Assembly (NCBI RefSeq): GCF_021532375.1
Contig: NZ_JAKGAP010000039.1
Span: 1-47,071, forward strand
Direction: 5' to 3'
DNA: 47,071 bases
Source of the DNA: Paenibacillus alkaliterrae
Lineage (GTDB): Bacteria; Bacillota; Bacilli; Paenibacillales; Paenibacillaceae
The notes under the pieces are model-generated. The model worked only from the letters and a program-made list of their open reading frames with translations, ran no database searches and was not told the origin of the DNA. Shown here in pieces: positions 9,542 to 18,851 of the stretch (the first letter of the stretch is position 1; every line of letters begins with the position of its first letter). The position numbers were made by a program, and so were the translations under genes.

Positions 9542-9690
9542 TTAACCTCTGCTGTCATCACATAAAAATGTGTATCGAGAACGACATTAACGAACTCCTC
9601 TTCTCTCATGAAGTCCTTCCACTCACGAAGCTCTGATATAGGCTCATTGAGGTTCTCAATGCCCAGGTTTACACCTTTAATTTGTTTCAT
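9523..9690 (-). pseudogene. GH5 glucanase remnant, internally and C-terminally deleted
   Basis: The start (ATG 9690) has a good GGAG site and reads MKQIKGVNLG, the usual opening of GH5 exo-beta-glucanase-like proteins. It jumps straight to IENLNEPIS, which carries the NEP motif with the acid/base glutamate, and then to EWKDFMREEEFVNVVLDTHFYVM. It ends after 55 residues inside the terminator hairpin. In intact relatives these segments are separated by a hundred or more residues and followed by the nucleophile region. Here both intervening parts are gone. It starts just past the stop of the DUF5060-type gene, so it was the next gene of that operon. Confidence 0.7.
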
Positions 9691-9704
9691 TTGTGTTCTC
9701 CAAT

Positions 9705-11480
9705 TCATTCGTATTTCGTGTCAACCTTCGTGAGTCTCACCGCCATGTACGGTTTCCCCGGAAGCTGGACCCGGAAAGAACCCTCATAAGTACCCGGGAG
9801 CTTCTCGGTCGTCATGCTCCACGTATCGATCACTTCGGCCTGGTACCGGATTCCCGGCTTGCGGTTGAAATTCCGGAAACGAGGCTGGTTGAAGCCGAAA
9901 TAATACAGATAGTATTCATCCTTGATTCCCGCGCACGGCACGTCCCAGTCCGAAGGCAGCGGATTGAGCACGCCTCCTGGGCTTTCTTCCGTAATTCTGC
10001 GAAGAAAAGCAATCCGCTGCGGACTCGTTCCCCTTAATTTGCCGCCCTTGGACCACCATAAAATGTCTTCCTCATTGAGATAGGTTTCGCCATGACCGAC
10101 GTATCCCCCCCGAACCGCGCCTTCCCAGAAACGGCGGGTCATCTCTTCCCCGCTGATGTTGCCCCAGCCTTGATCAATATCCCCCTCGTACGCGCACTCG
10201 TCGATCACGATGGGCTTTTTCCATTGCTCGCGCCATTCGTTCGTTGCCTCTGAGGTTTTGTAGACGTCAATGCGCTGGATGCTGCAATGCGTGACCCACG
10301 GCTTGCTATAATCGAAAAAGCTTAGACAATTATGGTTCGAAATGAGGTGGCCGGCCGGGTCGTTTTCTGTGACGATGTTCGCAAACCGCTCCCAGTCATC
10401 CTCGTCCTTGGACCACATGAGATCATACTCATTGGCCAGCGACCACCACACGTTGCGGTATGCGGAAAGCCGTGCCGTGATATAGCGAAGATAACGGTCG
10501 TCCGCCGCCGGGGGCATTTCCGAATAACCCCAGCGGTCGTAAGGATGAAACAGGATGAGGTCCGCCTCGATGCCCAGCTTGCCCAAATCGGCGATCCGGT
10601 TCTCGAGGTGCCGGAAGAATGCCGGACTCAGCCGGTTGTAATCCCAGCCACCCGCTAAGGATCCTTCGAAGGGATAATAGACCGGTTCGTTCTCGTTGAA
10701 CAGGTACGATTTCGGAAACACGCACATCCTCATCTTGTTGAACGGGGACGCTTTCAACGTTTCGAGCGTCTGTTCCTCCAGCTCGTCCCCTTGGTGAATC
10801 CAGGCGTAACAGGTTGTCCCTACGGGAATGTAAGATGTTCCGTCTGCGTAGGCAAAATGGTAAGTATCCTTCACGCGCAGAGGACCGCGGTTGCCGGGGG
10901 AGGGCTCGACGCTCCGGAAGACGCCTTCAATCCCGTCGAGCGACCGCGCATTGCTGAATGTCCTAAACGTCCAGTCCCCCTGGATATCCGGCATGAACCG
11001 AATGCGGTAAATCCCGTCGCCATCGTAGAACCCTCCCATGCGAACGGTCTTGTCTCCGGAACAGAACTCGGCATGAAGGGAAACCTCCGTGAAGGGATTG
11101 CCGTGGCTCGGACCTCGAAGCTCGATTTCGTAAACGCCCCATTGTTCGGCCTGTGCAGGCGCCTGAACGAAAGCGGAAGCGGATGGGACACCGGCAGCTT
11201 CGTAATCGGCGGACGGAATCCATTCCGGTTCCGGCGTTCCGTTTGACCGATCGTACGGTACATCAGCCAATTCGGACAGCGTTTCCGCAATCCAATCCGG
11301 CTGTGACAGCTCTTCTTGATTGAAACGGTAGTATTGCTCCAGGGACAGGCTCTTGAAGAGGGAAGCGATATGCGGCGCTGCCGTGTGCAATGCCGGTATC
11401 CGGCGCACGATAATTTCACGGGACATTTCGTTTTTGTATATCGTGCCGATGCGGGTCTTTTCGGTAAAGGTCATGTTCAT
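9705..11480 (-). CDS. putative glycoside hydrolase (DUF5060 / DUF4038-like barrel / DUF5605)
   Basis: The protein has 591 residues and no signal peptide, so it is probably cytoplasmic. Residues 1-85 form a family-specific leader. A DUF5060-type beta-sandwich (WGVYEIELRGPSHGNPFTEV, MGGFYDGDGIYRIRFMP) follows to about 185. A TIM-barrel-like part has GTTCYAWIHQ, NKMRMCVFPK, SLANEYDLM with a likely catalytic glutamate, and KPIVIDECAYEGD with a second one. The last 80 residues match a DUF5605-like sandwich. Related barrels (DUF4038) include GH140 apiosidases, so a role on pectin side chains is plausible, but the substrate is not proven. GGGAG precedes ATG 11480. Its promoter carries the shared 22-bp-spaced GTCG repeat. 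Confidence 0.85.
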   Translation of the reverse strand: MNMTFTEKTRIGTIYKNEMSREIIVRRIPALHTAAPHIASLFKSLSLEQYYRFNQEELSQPDWIAETLSELADVPYDRSNGTPEPEWIPSADYEAAGVPSASAFVQAPAQAEQWGVYEIELRGPSHGNPFTEVSLHAEFCSGDKTVRMGGFYDGDGIYRIRFMPDIQGDWTFRTFSNARSLDGIEGVFRSVEPSPGNRGPLRVKDTYHFAYADGTSYIPVGTTCYAWIHQGDELEEQTLETLKASPFNKMRMCVFPKSYLFNENEPVYYPFEGSLAGGWDYNRLSPAFFRHLENRIADLGKLGIEADLILFHPYDRWGYSEMPPAADDRYLRYITARLSAYRNVWWSLANEYDLMWSKDEDDWERFANIVTENDPAGHLISNHNCLSFFDYSKPWVTHCSIQRIDVYKTSEATNEWREQWKKPIVIDECAYEGDIDQGWGNISGEEMTRRFWEGAVRGGYVGHGETYLNEEDILWWSKGGKLRGTSPQRIAFLRRITEESPGGVLNPLPSDWDVPCAGIKDEYYLYYFGFNQPRFRNFNRKPGIRYQAEVIDTWSMTTEKLPGTYEGSFRVQLPGKPYMAVRLTKVDTKYE

Positions 11481-11549
11481 TTATCTCCCTACTGTATTGG
11501 TTTTTGCCTTCCTCTGATTAATTGGTCTCTATACTGTTGCTCTGATCTC

Positions 11550-11614
11550 ATTCTAAAGAAATGTCCTGCAGAATACCCACCAATAAAACGACTTTCCGCT
11601 TTCGATAATCTGAC
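11550..11614 (-). promoter_or_regulatory. AraC-type activator site and promoter of the DUF5060-type glycosidase operon
   Basis: On the minus strand, half-sites GAAGTCAGATTAT and AAAGTCGTTTTAT have their GTC cores 22 bp apart (plus-strand TGAC 11611-11614 and CGAC 11589-11592). The -10 box TAGAAT (ATTCTA at 11550-11555) follows 33 bp after the proximal GTCG. The same spacing recurs at 11635, 18852 and 27655. No good -35 box is visible, as expected for an activator-dependent promoter. Confidence 0.7.
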
Positions 11615-11634
11615 TTCCGCCCGCATTTCGGAAT

Positions 11635-11698
11635 GTCGTCAAAACACAAACGCAATGTCGTCATATTGAAAGCTTGGAAGAACGTTCTGTTTTATAAT
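11635..11698 (+). promoter_or_regulatory. AraC-type activator site and promoter of the GH51 gene
   Basis: Direct repeat AATGTCGTCA occurs twice with GTCG at 11635-11638 and 11657-11660, exactly 22 bp apart. A perfect TATAAT lies at 11693-11698, 32 bp after the proximal GTCG. It points toward the GH51 start, back to back with the site for the minus-strand operon. The two divergent promoters are probably controlled by the same regulator. Confidence 0.7.
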
Positions 11699-11736
11699 GG
11701 TAGCAGTTTTGGATATCCGAAAAGGGGTGCCTGCTC

Positions 11737-14112
11737 ATGCGCAAATCAGCTACAGTAACCGTTCACGCGGACCAGATCCGTTTTCCCGTAAGCCCGACCT
11801 TATATGGGCTATTTTTCGAAGAAATCAGCCATGCCGGAGACGGCGGAATCTATGCGGAGCTGATCCGAAACCGGTCTTTCGAAGATACGTTGGTTCCGGA
11901 CAGATGCCATGTCGAAGATTGCATGCTTCATTCTCCGGCCGGCTGGGTTTCGCCTTTTGACCATAGCGACCCCATTCCCGGCTGGATTATGCAGATGACA
12001 GAGGGATGCGAAGCTGAAATCAAACTCGACGACGCGTTTCCGCTAAACGAAACGAATCCGCTTTCCCTGAAGGTTGAGGCGGCGTCCGTCCCGCACGGCA
12101 GAGTGTCCGTCTGCAATACCGGGTTTTGGGGTATTCCCGTCCGATCCGGGGAGACGTACAACCTTTCGTTCTATGCGAAGAAAACCGACGGATTCCAGGG
12201 AGAACTAGAGATCACCCTGGAAGACCGGTCGGGAAACCTTTATGCCTCCAGTTCGGTTACCTTAACCTCCAGTGAATGGCGGAAGTATGAATTGACGCTG
12301 GTAAGCGACCGGGATGAGTCCGAGGCGATGCTCGCGTTCTCTTCCCGGTCAGCGGGAACGTTCTGGTTGGAGCTCGTTTCCTTGTTCCCCCGGGCCACGT
12401 TCCTTCACAGAAAGAACGGGCTGCGTCCCGATTTGGTCGGCATGCTTCAGCAGCTAAAACCTTCCTTCCTGCGGTTCCCCGGAGGCTGTTTCGTGGAAGG
12501 GTTCTCCGTCGAAACCGCATACAGGTGGAAGAAAACGATAGGAGACATTTCCGAAAGGACCTCCCATTGGACGCTGTGGCATTACCGCACGACGAACGGC
12601 CTCGGTTATCACGAATATCTTCAAATGGCCGAAGATATGGGACTCTACATGATGTTTGTGGTGAATTGCGGGCTGACATGCCAGGGCAGGCCCGGTGAAC
12701 TGATCCCGATGGAGGAGCTGGGCGAATGGGTGCAGGATATGCTCGACGCCATCGAATACGCGAACGGGCCGGTCACCGGCTATTGGGGCTCCTTACGTGC
12801 CAAGAATGGGCATCCCGAACCTTTCGGACTGAAATACCTGGAAATCGGAAACGAAAATTTCGGACCCGAATATAACCGAAGATACCAGGTTTTCTATGAA
12901 GCTGTAAAAGAGAAATATCCGGAAATCGTGACCATTTGGAACACGCATTGGGAAGTAGGAACGGAGACGAAGGATCTGCCGGTTGAGATCGTGGATGAGC
13001 ACTTCTACGCGGATAACGATTTTTATCAGCAATATCATGACATGTATGACCATTATGACCGAAACGGACCGAAGATTTATGTCGGGGAATATGCGATGAT
13101 CGCGGGCAACAAGAGCGGTACTCTGCTCGGGGCTCTCAGCGAAGCGGCTTTTATGACCGGCATGGAAAGAAATCAGGATTTGGTCACCATGTCGTCGTAT
13201 GCCCCGCTATTCGCGAATATTCATCATACCGTCTGGGATCCCAGCCTGATCTATTTCGACGGAACGAAAGTGTACGGTACGCCTTCCTTTCACATTCAGA
13301 AAATGTTCGGCGAGCATCGCGGAGAGCTCGTAGTAGACAGCCATGTCACATCCGAAAGCCGTTCGGCCGACCTGTACGGAGGCTTGGGCGCCATGGAGAA
13401 GGAGCTTGACAGGATCCGGGACCTCGTTGTAAAGCGCGGCGGCGAAACCCTGCTTCGCCTCGATCACTTAACCGGCAGTCCGCAGCAATGCCGGGAGTTC
13501 CATGGCACACTGTGGATCGGCGACCCTTCCTGGCGCCAGTATGACGTTTCCGCCAAAGTGATACTAGGTTCGGAAGGGATACGGCTTCGCTTGTTAGACC
13601 GACATCAGCCATGGGACAAGCAGAACTATCTCCTTTGGGAATTGGATCCGGATGGAGAAAGCCGTCTAGTCCGCATCGTCGGCTGGTCCCGCGTCAAATT
13701 GGCGCCCAACCGAAAAACCGCCGTTCACCCCTCGGATTGGCAGCACATGCAGGTGACTATCGTCGAGGACGCCGTACAGTGTTTCCTGAACGGCGAGCTC
13801 ATTCACGAGTACCGGCCGGCGCCGATTCCGTTTCTGACATCCGTTTCGACTTTGGACCGCACAGCAGGCGAACTAATTATCAAGCTGGTCAATCCTTCCC
13901 CTTATCTATTGGAGACGGAGATCCATATTCACGGCGCGGGAAACGTTCCGGTGCAAGGCAGACAAACGATACTGACCTCCAGGAATCCGGAGGACGCGAA
14001 TACGATCGACCGGCCAGAATCGGTGTCGCCCAAGGTTTCGGATTTCAGATGCGATGACGGCGTTTATCCGATTCCGCCTTACGCCGCCGCAATCCTCCGT
14101 ATCAAAATATAA
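11737..14112 (+). CDS. alpha-L-arabinofuranosidase, GH51 type
   Basis: The protein has 791 residues and no signal peptide. It opens with VSPTLYGLFFEEISHAGDGGIYAELI, the signature start of GH51. A CBM4/9-like insert (GWIMQMTEG to about residue 210) precedes the barrel. The barrel shows FLRFPGGCFVEG, GNENFGPEYN with acid/base E373, and VGEYA with nucleophile E451. After the barrel a concanavalin-like domain (about 590-700) is inserted before the final beta-sandwich. It should remove L-arabinose from arabinan or arabinoxylan fragments in the cytoplasm. It is the only plus-strand gene of the pectin locus and has its own promoter with the shared activator motif. Confidence 0.93.
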   Translation: MRKSATVTVHADQIRFPVSPTLYGLFFEEISHAGDGGIYAELIRNRSFEDTLVPDRCHVEDCMLHSPAGWVSPFDHSDPIPGWIMQMTEGCEAEIKLDDAFPLNETNPLSLKVEAASVPHGRVSVCNTGFWGIPVRSGETYNLSFYAKKTDGFQGELEITLEDRSGNLYASSSVTLTSSEWRKYELTLVSDRDESEAMLAFSSRSAGTFWLELVSLFPRATFLHRKNGLRPDLVGMLQQLKPSFLRFPGGCFVEGFSVETAYRWKKTIGDISERTSHWTLWHYRTTNGLGYHEYLQMAEDMGLYMMFVVNCGLTCQGRPGELIPMEELGEWVQDMLDAIEYANGPVTGYWGSLRAKNGHPEPFGLKYLEIGNENFGPEYNRRYQVFYEAVKEKYPEIVTIWNTHWEVGTETKDLPVEIVDEHFYADNDFYQQYHDMYDHYDRNGPKIYVGEYAMIAGNKSGTLLGALSEAAFMTGMERNQDLVTMSSYAPLFANIHHTVWDPSLIYFDGTKVYGTPSFHIQKMFGEHRGELVVDSHVTSESRSADLYGGLGAMEKELDRIRDLVVKRGGETLLRLDHLTGSPQQCREFHGTLWIGDPSWRQYDVSAKVILGSEGIRLRLLDRHQPWDKQNYLLWELDPDGESRLVRIVGWSRVKLAPNRKTAVHPSDWQHMQVTIVEDAVQCFLNGELIHEYRPAPIPFLTSVSTLDRTAGELIIKLVNPSPYLLETEIHIHGAGNVPVQGRQTILTSRNPEDANTIDRPESVSPKVSDFRCDDGVYPIPPYAAAILRIKI

Positions 14113-14140
14113 GACCCCGGAGAAAATAATTTTTTACAAA

Positions 14141-14174
14141 AAACACCCCGCGATCAGAGGATCGCGGGGTGTTT
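14141..14174. terminator. strong bidirectional terminator between GH51 and esterase genes
   Basis: A perfect 15-bp stem (14141-14155 with 14160-14174) encloses the loop AGAG. TTTTTTAC and an A-run precede it, with GTTT after it. It ends both the GH51 transcript and the convergent transporter/esterase operon. Confidence 0.9.
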
Positions 14175-14225
14175 ACCCTTAGCCGTTCAACTTCTGCAAG
14201 TGACATGAGAGCATCTTCATATGAA

Positions 14226-15272
14226 TTAACTGCTTTTGAACATCTCCCGGATGCCTGCCGCGATTTCCTTCATGCAGTCCTCCGCCTGCGGATACAGTCC
14301 GAGTTTATCCATGAAGCCATGATCCATACCATTGTAACGGATCATTTGCGCTGGGACGCCCGACCGGACCAGCTTGCGGCCGTACGCCTCACCCTCCAGG
14401 CGAAGATAGTCGTATTCGGCTTCGACGATCAGAGCTGGCGGCAGGCCGCTTAGATCGGCGGCAAGCAGCGGCGACACATACGGATCGGAAACCTCGGCAT
14501 TTCCCTGCAAATACAACGTATCCAGCTTAGCCCCGCCCAAAGCTTGCACGATGCCGCGGATCAGCTCGTGATGGTGGTTGATCTCGTATTCGTCAATCCT
14601 CCACTTGAAATCGTCGGTCTCCACGCCGGCCATGTTGACCGTCGGATAGATCAGCGCCTGGTACTTGATCATACCGGCAGCCAAGTCGCGGTCCATGATC
14701 GCGCAAACGGCTGCCAGATTTCCTCCGGCGCTGTCTCCCGCAACCGAGATCCGCTCCCGGTCAACCTGAATCTCTTCCGCGTTCTCGTAGACCCACTTCA
14801 CCGCGTCAAAGCAATCGTGAAGTCCCGCCGGGAAAGGATGCTCAGGAGCCAGCCGGTAATCGACGTTAACGACTACCGCGCCCGCCTGTTCGGCGAGATA
14901 TTTGCATGGGTTCTCCACGGCATGAATCGTGCCGCCGATAAATCCGCCGCCATGAAAGAAAACGACGACCGGTTTCGGACCGCCGATATCCGGGGTATAA
15001 ATGCGTACTGTGATGTCTCCGCCGCGACCCGGAATCTGCTTCTCGCTCATTCCCACATTCGTCGTCGTGATGTCCAAATTTGGCCAGCCCATCATCGCCC
15101 TCACCTGTTCAATCGGGAAGGCGCCGACGTCGCCGTCCTTCGCCTCCAGCTTCGGGAACGAAGCGAACTTCTTCATCTGCTCCAGCGTCACTTCCAGCAC
15201 CCGGGGATCGAGATCCCCGGCGACATCGGAATCCGGTACTTTTTTTACCTCAATCATAAGCGACATCATCAT
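14226..15272 (-). CDS. alpha/beta hydrolase, HSL-type acetyl esterase
   Basis: The protein has 348 residues. It has the hormone-sensitive-lipase family layout: VVVFFHGGGFIGG for the oxyanion hole, DYRLAPEHPFPAG, nucleophile serine in GDSAGG, acid in EAEYDYLR and histidine in GMDHGF. No signal peptide is visible, so it is cytoplasmic. Within a pectin locus it probably removes acetyl groups from imported oligosaccharides; that is an inference from position. It is the last gene of the operon beginning at 18813. GGGGAGG precedes the ATG cluster at 15264-15272; the exact start among the adjacent ATGs is uncertain. Confidence 0.88.
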   Translation of the reverse strand: MMMSLMIEVKKVPDSDVAGDLDPRVLEVTLEQMKKFASFPKLEAKDGDVGAFPIEQVRAMMGWPNLDITTTNVGMSEKQIPGRGGDITVRIYTPDIGGPKPVVVFFHGGGFIGGTIHAVENPCKYLAEQAGAVVVNVDYRLAPEHPFPAGLHDCFDAVKWVYENAEEIQVDRERISVAGDSAGGNLAAVCAIMDRDLAAGMIKYQALIYPTVNMAGVETDDFKWRIDEYEINHHHELIRGIVQALGGAKLDTLYLQGNAEVSDPYVSPLLAADLSGLPPALIVEAEYDYLRLEGEAYGRKLVRSGVPAQMIRYNGMDHGFMDKLGLYPQAEDCMKEIAAGIREMFKSS

Positions 15273-15295
15273 CCATCCTCCCCGTTTTGAAAGAA

Positions 15296-15328
15296 TCCCT
15301 TCCCCGAAACAGCGTTTCGAAGAAGGGA
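15296..15328 (-). other. intergenic stem-loop between binding-protein and esterase genes
   Basis: TCCCTTC pairs with GAAGGGA and GAAAC with GTTTC, with a 3x3 internal loop between the two stems and the loop AGC. There is no T-run on the minus strand. Such hairpins downstream of binding-protein genes often stabilise that part of the mRNA or lower expression of the next gene; that role is inferred. Confidence 0.5.
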
Positions 15329-15356
15329 GCCTGCACTTGCTTATCCTTATATCCGG

Positions 15357-16895
15357 TTATTGCACGTTGTTTTCTATCGCCCACTGATCCAGCTGCTTCT
15401 GCTTCTCGGCAATGATCTTGTCGAGGCCGGCAGCCTTCAGCTTGCTGATGAATTCATCCAGCTTGGCGGGATCGATCGTCCCCGACTCCAGACCAGCCTT
15501 GTACTGGTTGTTTACGTTGGCTACCGCGGCGACTTCGGTCTTCACAGGGGAAGAATCGAACGAGAAGCCGAGCGCTTTGGAGAAGTTTGCCGACTTGTTG
15601 AACGCCTTCGTCTGCTCCCAAAGATCGGGCGCCGTGCCTTCCCATACTTTAGCCAGCGCGTTGTTGCCGACTTGCCATTGGTTGAAGACGTAGTTGCTTG
15701 CGACTTCCGGAGCTTTGATCTGTCCATTGCCGGCATCTACGTAATGCTTGCCTTCGATGCCGTTGGCGATCAGGTTGGCGATATCCTTGTCGGTATAGAG
15801 CAGGTTCAGCAGCTGTGCTGCGCGATCCGGATCCTGTGTATTTTTCGGGATCGACATCATGAATGCCGTGCCGGAGTCGGAAGTGGAAATCGGATTCGTG
15901 AGACGGGCAGCTACCATTTCATAATTGTTAAGCGTTTTCTCCTGGGCTTCGAAGCCCGGTTTCATGTTGGACAGGTAGCTGAAGCCTTTGCCCGCTTTCA
16001 CCAGGCTGTTATTGCCTTCCTGCGTCGTTGCGGCATCCGGCATGATATAGCCGGCTTGGTACCATTTGCGGGCGAGCTGCAGAGCGTCCTTATACATTTG
16101 CTGTTCGTAGAGGTTCACGACTTTCAGATCCTGATTGTCCATCACCAGGATACCTGGCGTATCGCCCAACGAATCAATGTAACCGCGCACGATTTCACTA
16201 GCAATCGTCAAAGCTTGGGAACGCTGAACAAGCGGATACATCCCCGGCTCGTTCTCTTTGATCTTCTGGAAGATCGGATCGAGATCCGCAAACGTCTTGA
16301 CATTATCGAACGTCAGGCTGTGCTTGTCCATCAGGTCTTTTCTGGCCACGATGCCCCAGTCGGTCGCCGTATCGCGTACACTCGGCACGCCGTAGCTCTT
16401 GCCGCCGACTTTCGTTGCGTTGAAGATAGCCAGTTCCATCGTGTCTTTAATGGCCGGACCGTGTTCCTCCACAAGCTCGTCGATCGGCAGCAGCTGTCCT
16501 TTGGCTACCTGCGAGCTGAAGTTGAAGAAAGAAGAAGTGACAAGCAGGTCTACCGGCTCATTGCCTGCGAGCAGCAGGTTGACTTGCTGTACCCACGCGC
16601 CGATGTCGATCGGCATCAACTTAACCGTTGCGTTAATTTTTTCTTTGGTGATTTTGCTGATTTCTTCCTGAACGAGAGCGACTTCATTCATATTCCCGAT
16701 TCCGATGAACGCTACTGTCAACTCCATTTCTTTCTCGTTGGCAGCGGAATTGGCTGCTGCGCCGTCATTGCCAGCCGGCTCCGAAGTACCGGCATTATTG
16801 CCCGAATTGTTCGATGTTGAGCAAGCGGAAACGAGCAGTGTCATGATCAGCAGTACGGAGAGCAGAAGCGTTAAGGCTTTCGACTTTCTTGGCAT
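15357..16895 (-). CDS. ABC transporter sugar-binding lipoprotein (LipO/LplA type)
   Basis: I set the start at ATG 16895 (MPRKSKALTLLLSVLL), seven bases after GGGGG; a longer reading begins at 16928 but lacks a site. The protein has 512 residues. The lipobox is LVSAC with C25, followed by a Ser/Asn/Gly-rich linker. The body is family 1 solute-binding (ELTVAFIGIGNMNE, YGVPSVRDTATDWGIVARKDLMDK). Length and style match the LplA/LipO group that works with LplB/LplC permeases encoded just upstream. It should capture pectin-derived oligosaccharides outside the cell. Confidence 0.93.
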   Translation of the reverse strand: MPRKSKALTLLLSVLLIMTLLVSACSTSNNSGNNAGTSEPAGNDGAAANSAANEKEMELTVAFIGIGNMNEVALVQEEISKITKEKINATVKLMPIDIGAWVQQVNLLLAGNEPVDLLVTSSFFNFSSQVAKGQLLPIDELVEEHGPAIKDTMELAIFNATKVGGKSYGVPSVRDTATDWGIVARKDLMDKHSLTFDNVKTFADLDPIFQKIKENEPGMYPLVQRSQALTIASEIVRGYIDSLGDTPGILVMDNQDLKVVNLYEQQMYKDALQLARKWYQAGYIMPDAATTQEGNNSLVKAGKGFSYLSNMKPGFEAQEKTLNNYEMVAARLTNPISTSDSGTAFMMSIPKNTQDPDRAAQLLNLLYTDKDIANLIANGIEGKHYVDAGNGQIKAPEVASNYVFNQWQVGNNALAKVWEGTAPDLWEQTKAFNKSANFSKALGFSFDSSPVKTEVAAVANVNNQYKAGLESGTIDPAKLDEFISKLKAAGLDKIIAEKQKQLDQWAIENNVQ

Positions 16896-16979
16896 GTATT
16901 TTCCCCCTAGATTATGTTGGCACTGCACGGCAATCTATACCAACCGGGCGCGAAGGTCCGGGACTGGCTTATCCTGGCA

Positions 16980-17858
16980 TTAACCCTTGACCGCTCCGAT
17001 AGTGAGGCCTTTGACGAAATATTTCTGGAAGAACGGATAAATCAGGATCAGCGGCAGAATCCCGATGACGGCCATGGCCATCCGGACGGAGTTCATCGGC
17101 GGGTTGGCCGACATCTGCTGGCCGCCTAGATTGTTCTGCTGGAGGAACTGGATGTTAACCAGCATCCGGTTGAGCAGGTTCTGGATACTGAACAGATTCG
17201 GCTCCGTGATATAGATCAATCCGTTGAACCAATCGTTCCAGTAGTTGATCGTCAGCATGAGGCCGATCGTCGCCAGAATCGGCAGCGACAGCGGCAGTAC
17301 CATACTGTAGAAAATCTTAAACTCCGAAGCTCCGTCGATATAAGCCGACTCGATAATCTGAACCGGAATCGAATTGGCGAAAAAAGTCCGGATCAGCAGG
17401 ATGAAGAAGCCGTTGGTGAGCAGCCCGGGAATAATCAGGGCCATCAGCGTGTTCTTCATGTGGAAAACTTCGGTATAAATCAGGTATGTCGGCACCAGGC
17501 CTCCGTTAAACAGAAGCGTGAAGAACACCAGAAAACTTAGCATGCTGTTAAGCGGCAAGTCCCGCCGGGATAACGGATACGCGAGCAGGGCGCTGATCAG
17601 CAGGCCGACGAAGGTGCCGACGATCGTGATCAGGATGGTGATCCCGTAGGAGTTAAACATCGCCGCCTTCTGGATCCAGAGGTACGAATAAGCTTCCAGG
17701 CTGAACTCGCTCGGCCAGAACGAATATCCGTTGCTGATGATCGCGCTTTCCTCCGTGATCGAGGACATGATGAGAAGCACGAATGGAAACAGGCACAGGG
17801 CGACAAGAATGATGAATATGGCATGGACGACGGGCTGGTACATATCGTTGGTTTTCAT
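16980..17858 (-). CDS. LplC-like carbohydrate ABC permease
   Basis: The start ATG 17858 (MKTNDMYQPVVHAIF) has GAGGGG eight bases upstream; a longer reading to 17918 overlaps the preceding gene. The protein has 292 residues and six helices, with an EAA-type loop (IESAYIDGASEFKIFYSMVLPLSLP) and the typical end FFQKYFVKGLTIGAVKG. It pairs with the LplB-like permease directly upstream and the lipoprotein downstream. Confidence 0.95.
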   Translation of the reverse strand: MKTNDMYQPVVHAIFIILVALCLFPFVLLIMSSITEESAIISNGYSFWPSEFSLEAYSYLWIQKAAMFNSYGITILITIVGTFVGLLISALLAYPLSRRDLPLNSMLSFLVFFTLLFNGGLVPTYLIYTEVFHMKNTLMALIIPGLLTNGFFILLIRTFFANSIPVQIIESAYIDGASEFKIFYSMVLPLSLPILATIGLMLTINYWNDWFNGLIYITEPNLFSIQNLLNRMLVNIQFLQQNNLGGQQMSANPPMNSVRMAMAVIGILPLILIYPFFQKYFVKGLTIGAVKG

Positions 17859-17880
17859 AGTCGTTTCCCCTCTTTTCGGC

Positions 17881-18813
17881 TTAGAACAAGGCGTTTTCCT
17901 TGTTGCGTCGGCTGACAATGTAGTTGGACAGCAGGACCAGGATAAATCCGACCAATGATTGGTACAGACCGGCGGCGGAAGACATTCCGATATCGCCGAG
18001 CGTCATCAGGCCCCGGTAAACGTAAGTGTCGATAACGTCCGTAACCGGCTGAAGCGGACCGGAGTTGAGCGGCACCTGGTAAAACAAGCCGAAATCGGAG
18101 TAGAAAATCCGGCCGATCGCCAGCAGCGTCATAATCGTGATGGTAGGCGCGATGAGCGGTACCGTAATGGCGCGGATCTGCTGCCATTTGGTCGCGCCAT
18201 CGATCGTGGCCGCTTCGTAATACTCGTGGTCGATGCCGATGATCGCGGCCAGGAAGATGACGCACAGGTAACCGGTATACTTCCAAATGTGAACGATAGT
18301 CAGGATGTAAGGCCAGTATTTCGGTTCGAAGTACCAGGAGATCGGCTCCATTCCGAACATCGGAAGCAAATTCAGGTTCAGGTATCCGCTCTCTGTACTC
18401 AGCATCGAAAGTACCAGATAGCCGACGATAACCATGGAAATCAGGAACGGTAGAAGAATGACGCTTTGATAGAAACGGGCCGCGAGCTTGGCTCTCACTT
18501 CATTGAGCAGAATCGCGACCGCGATTGCCATGACTGTATTGAGGATAATGAACGATCCGTTATACAGGATGGTGTTTCGGGTGATGATGTATGCATCCGC
18601 CGTCTTGAACAGATACTCGAAGTTTTTCAACCCTACCCAATCGCTGGCGAGTATTCCCTTGGCATAGTTGATGTCCTTGAAGGCGATGACGACGCCGAAC
18701 ATCGGCAGGTAATTGTTAATAATGAGGTAGGCGATCCCTGGGATCATCATCAAAAACAACGCCCGGTAACGCTTGAGCTTCTTGAAAAACGGAGTCCATC
18801 CTGTTTGTGCCAT
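17881..18813 (-). CDS. LplB-like carbohydrate ABC permease
   Basis: The protein has 310 residues and six helices, with an EAA loop (YEAATIDGATKWQQIRAITVPLIAP). The N-terminus KKLKRYRALFLMMIPGIAYLIINNYLPMFG is characteristic of LplB. It is first in the minus-strand operon of permease, permease, lipoprotein and esterase. AAGGGG precedes ATG 18813. Its promoter (18852-18916) carries the shared activator motif, which links its expression to the kinase/regulator pair located just upstream. Confidence 0.95.
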   Translation of the reverse strand: MAQTGWTPFFKKLKRYRALFLMMIPGIAYLIINNYLPMFGVVIAFKDINYAKGILASDWVGLKNFEYLFKTADAYIITRNTILYNGSFIILNTVMAIAVAILLNEVRAKLAARFYQSVILLPFLISMVIVGYLVLSMLSTESGYLNLNLLPMFGMEPISWYFEPKYWPYILTIVHIWKYTGYLCVIFLAAIIGIDHEYYEAATIDGATKWQQIRAITVPLIAPTITIMTLLAIGRIFYSDFGLFYQVPLNSGPLQPVTDVIDTYVYRGLMTLGDIGMSSAAGLYQSLVGFILVLLSNYIVSRRNKENALF

Positions 18814-18851
18814 CTGCTGTCCCCTTCTTTCTTGCCTGTCTTTATATTCTC

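Noticed and set aside
15360..16820. Long plus-strand open frame of 486 codons
   Set aside because: It is the complement of the lipoprotein gene, with codon pattern and composition dictated by that gene.
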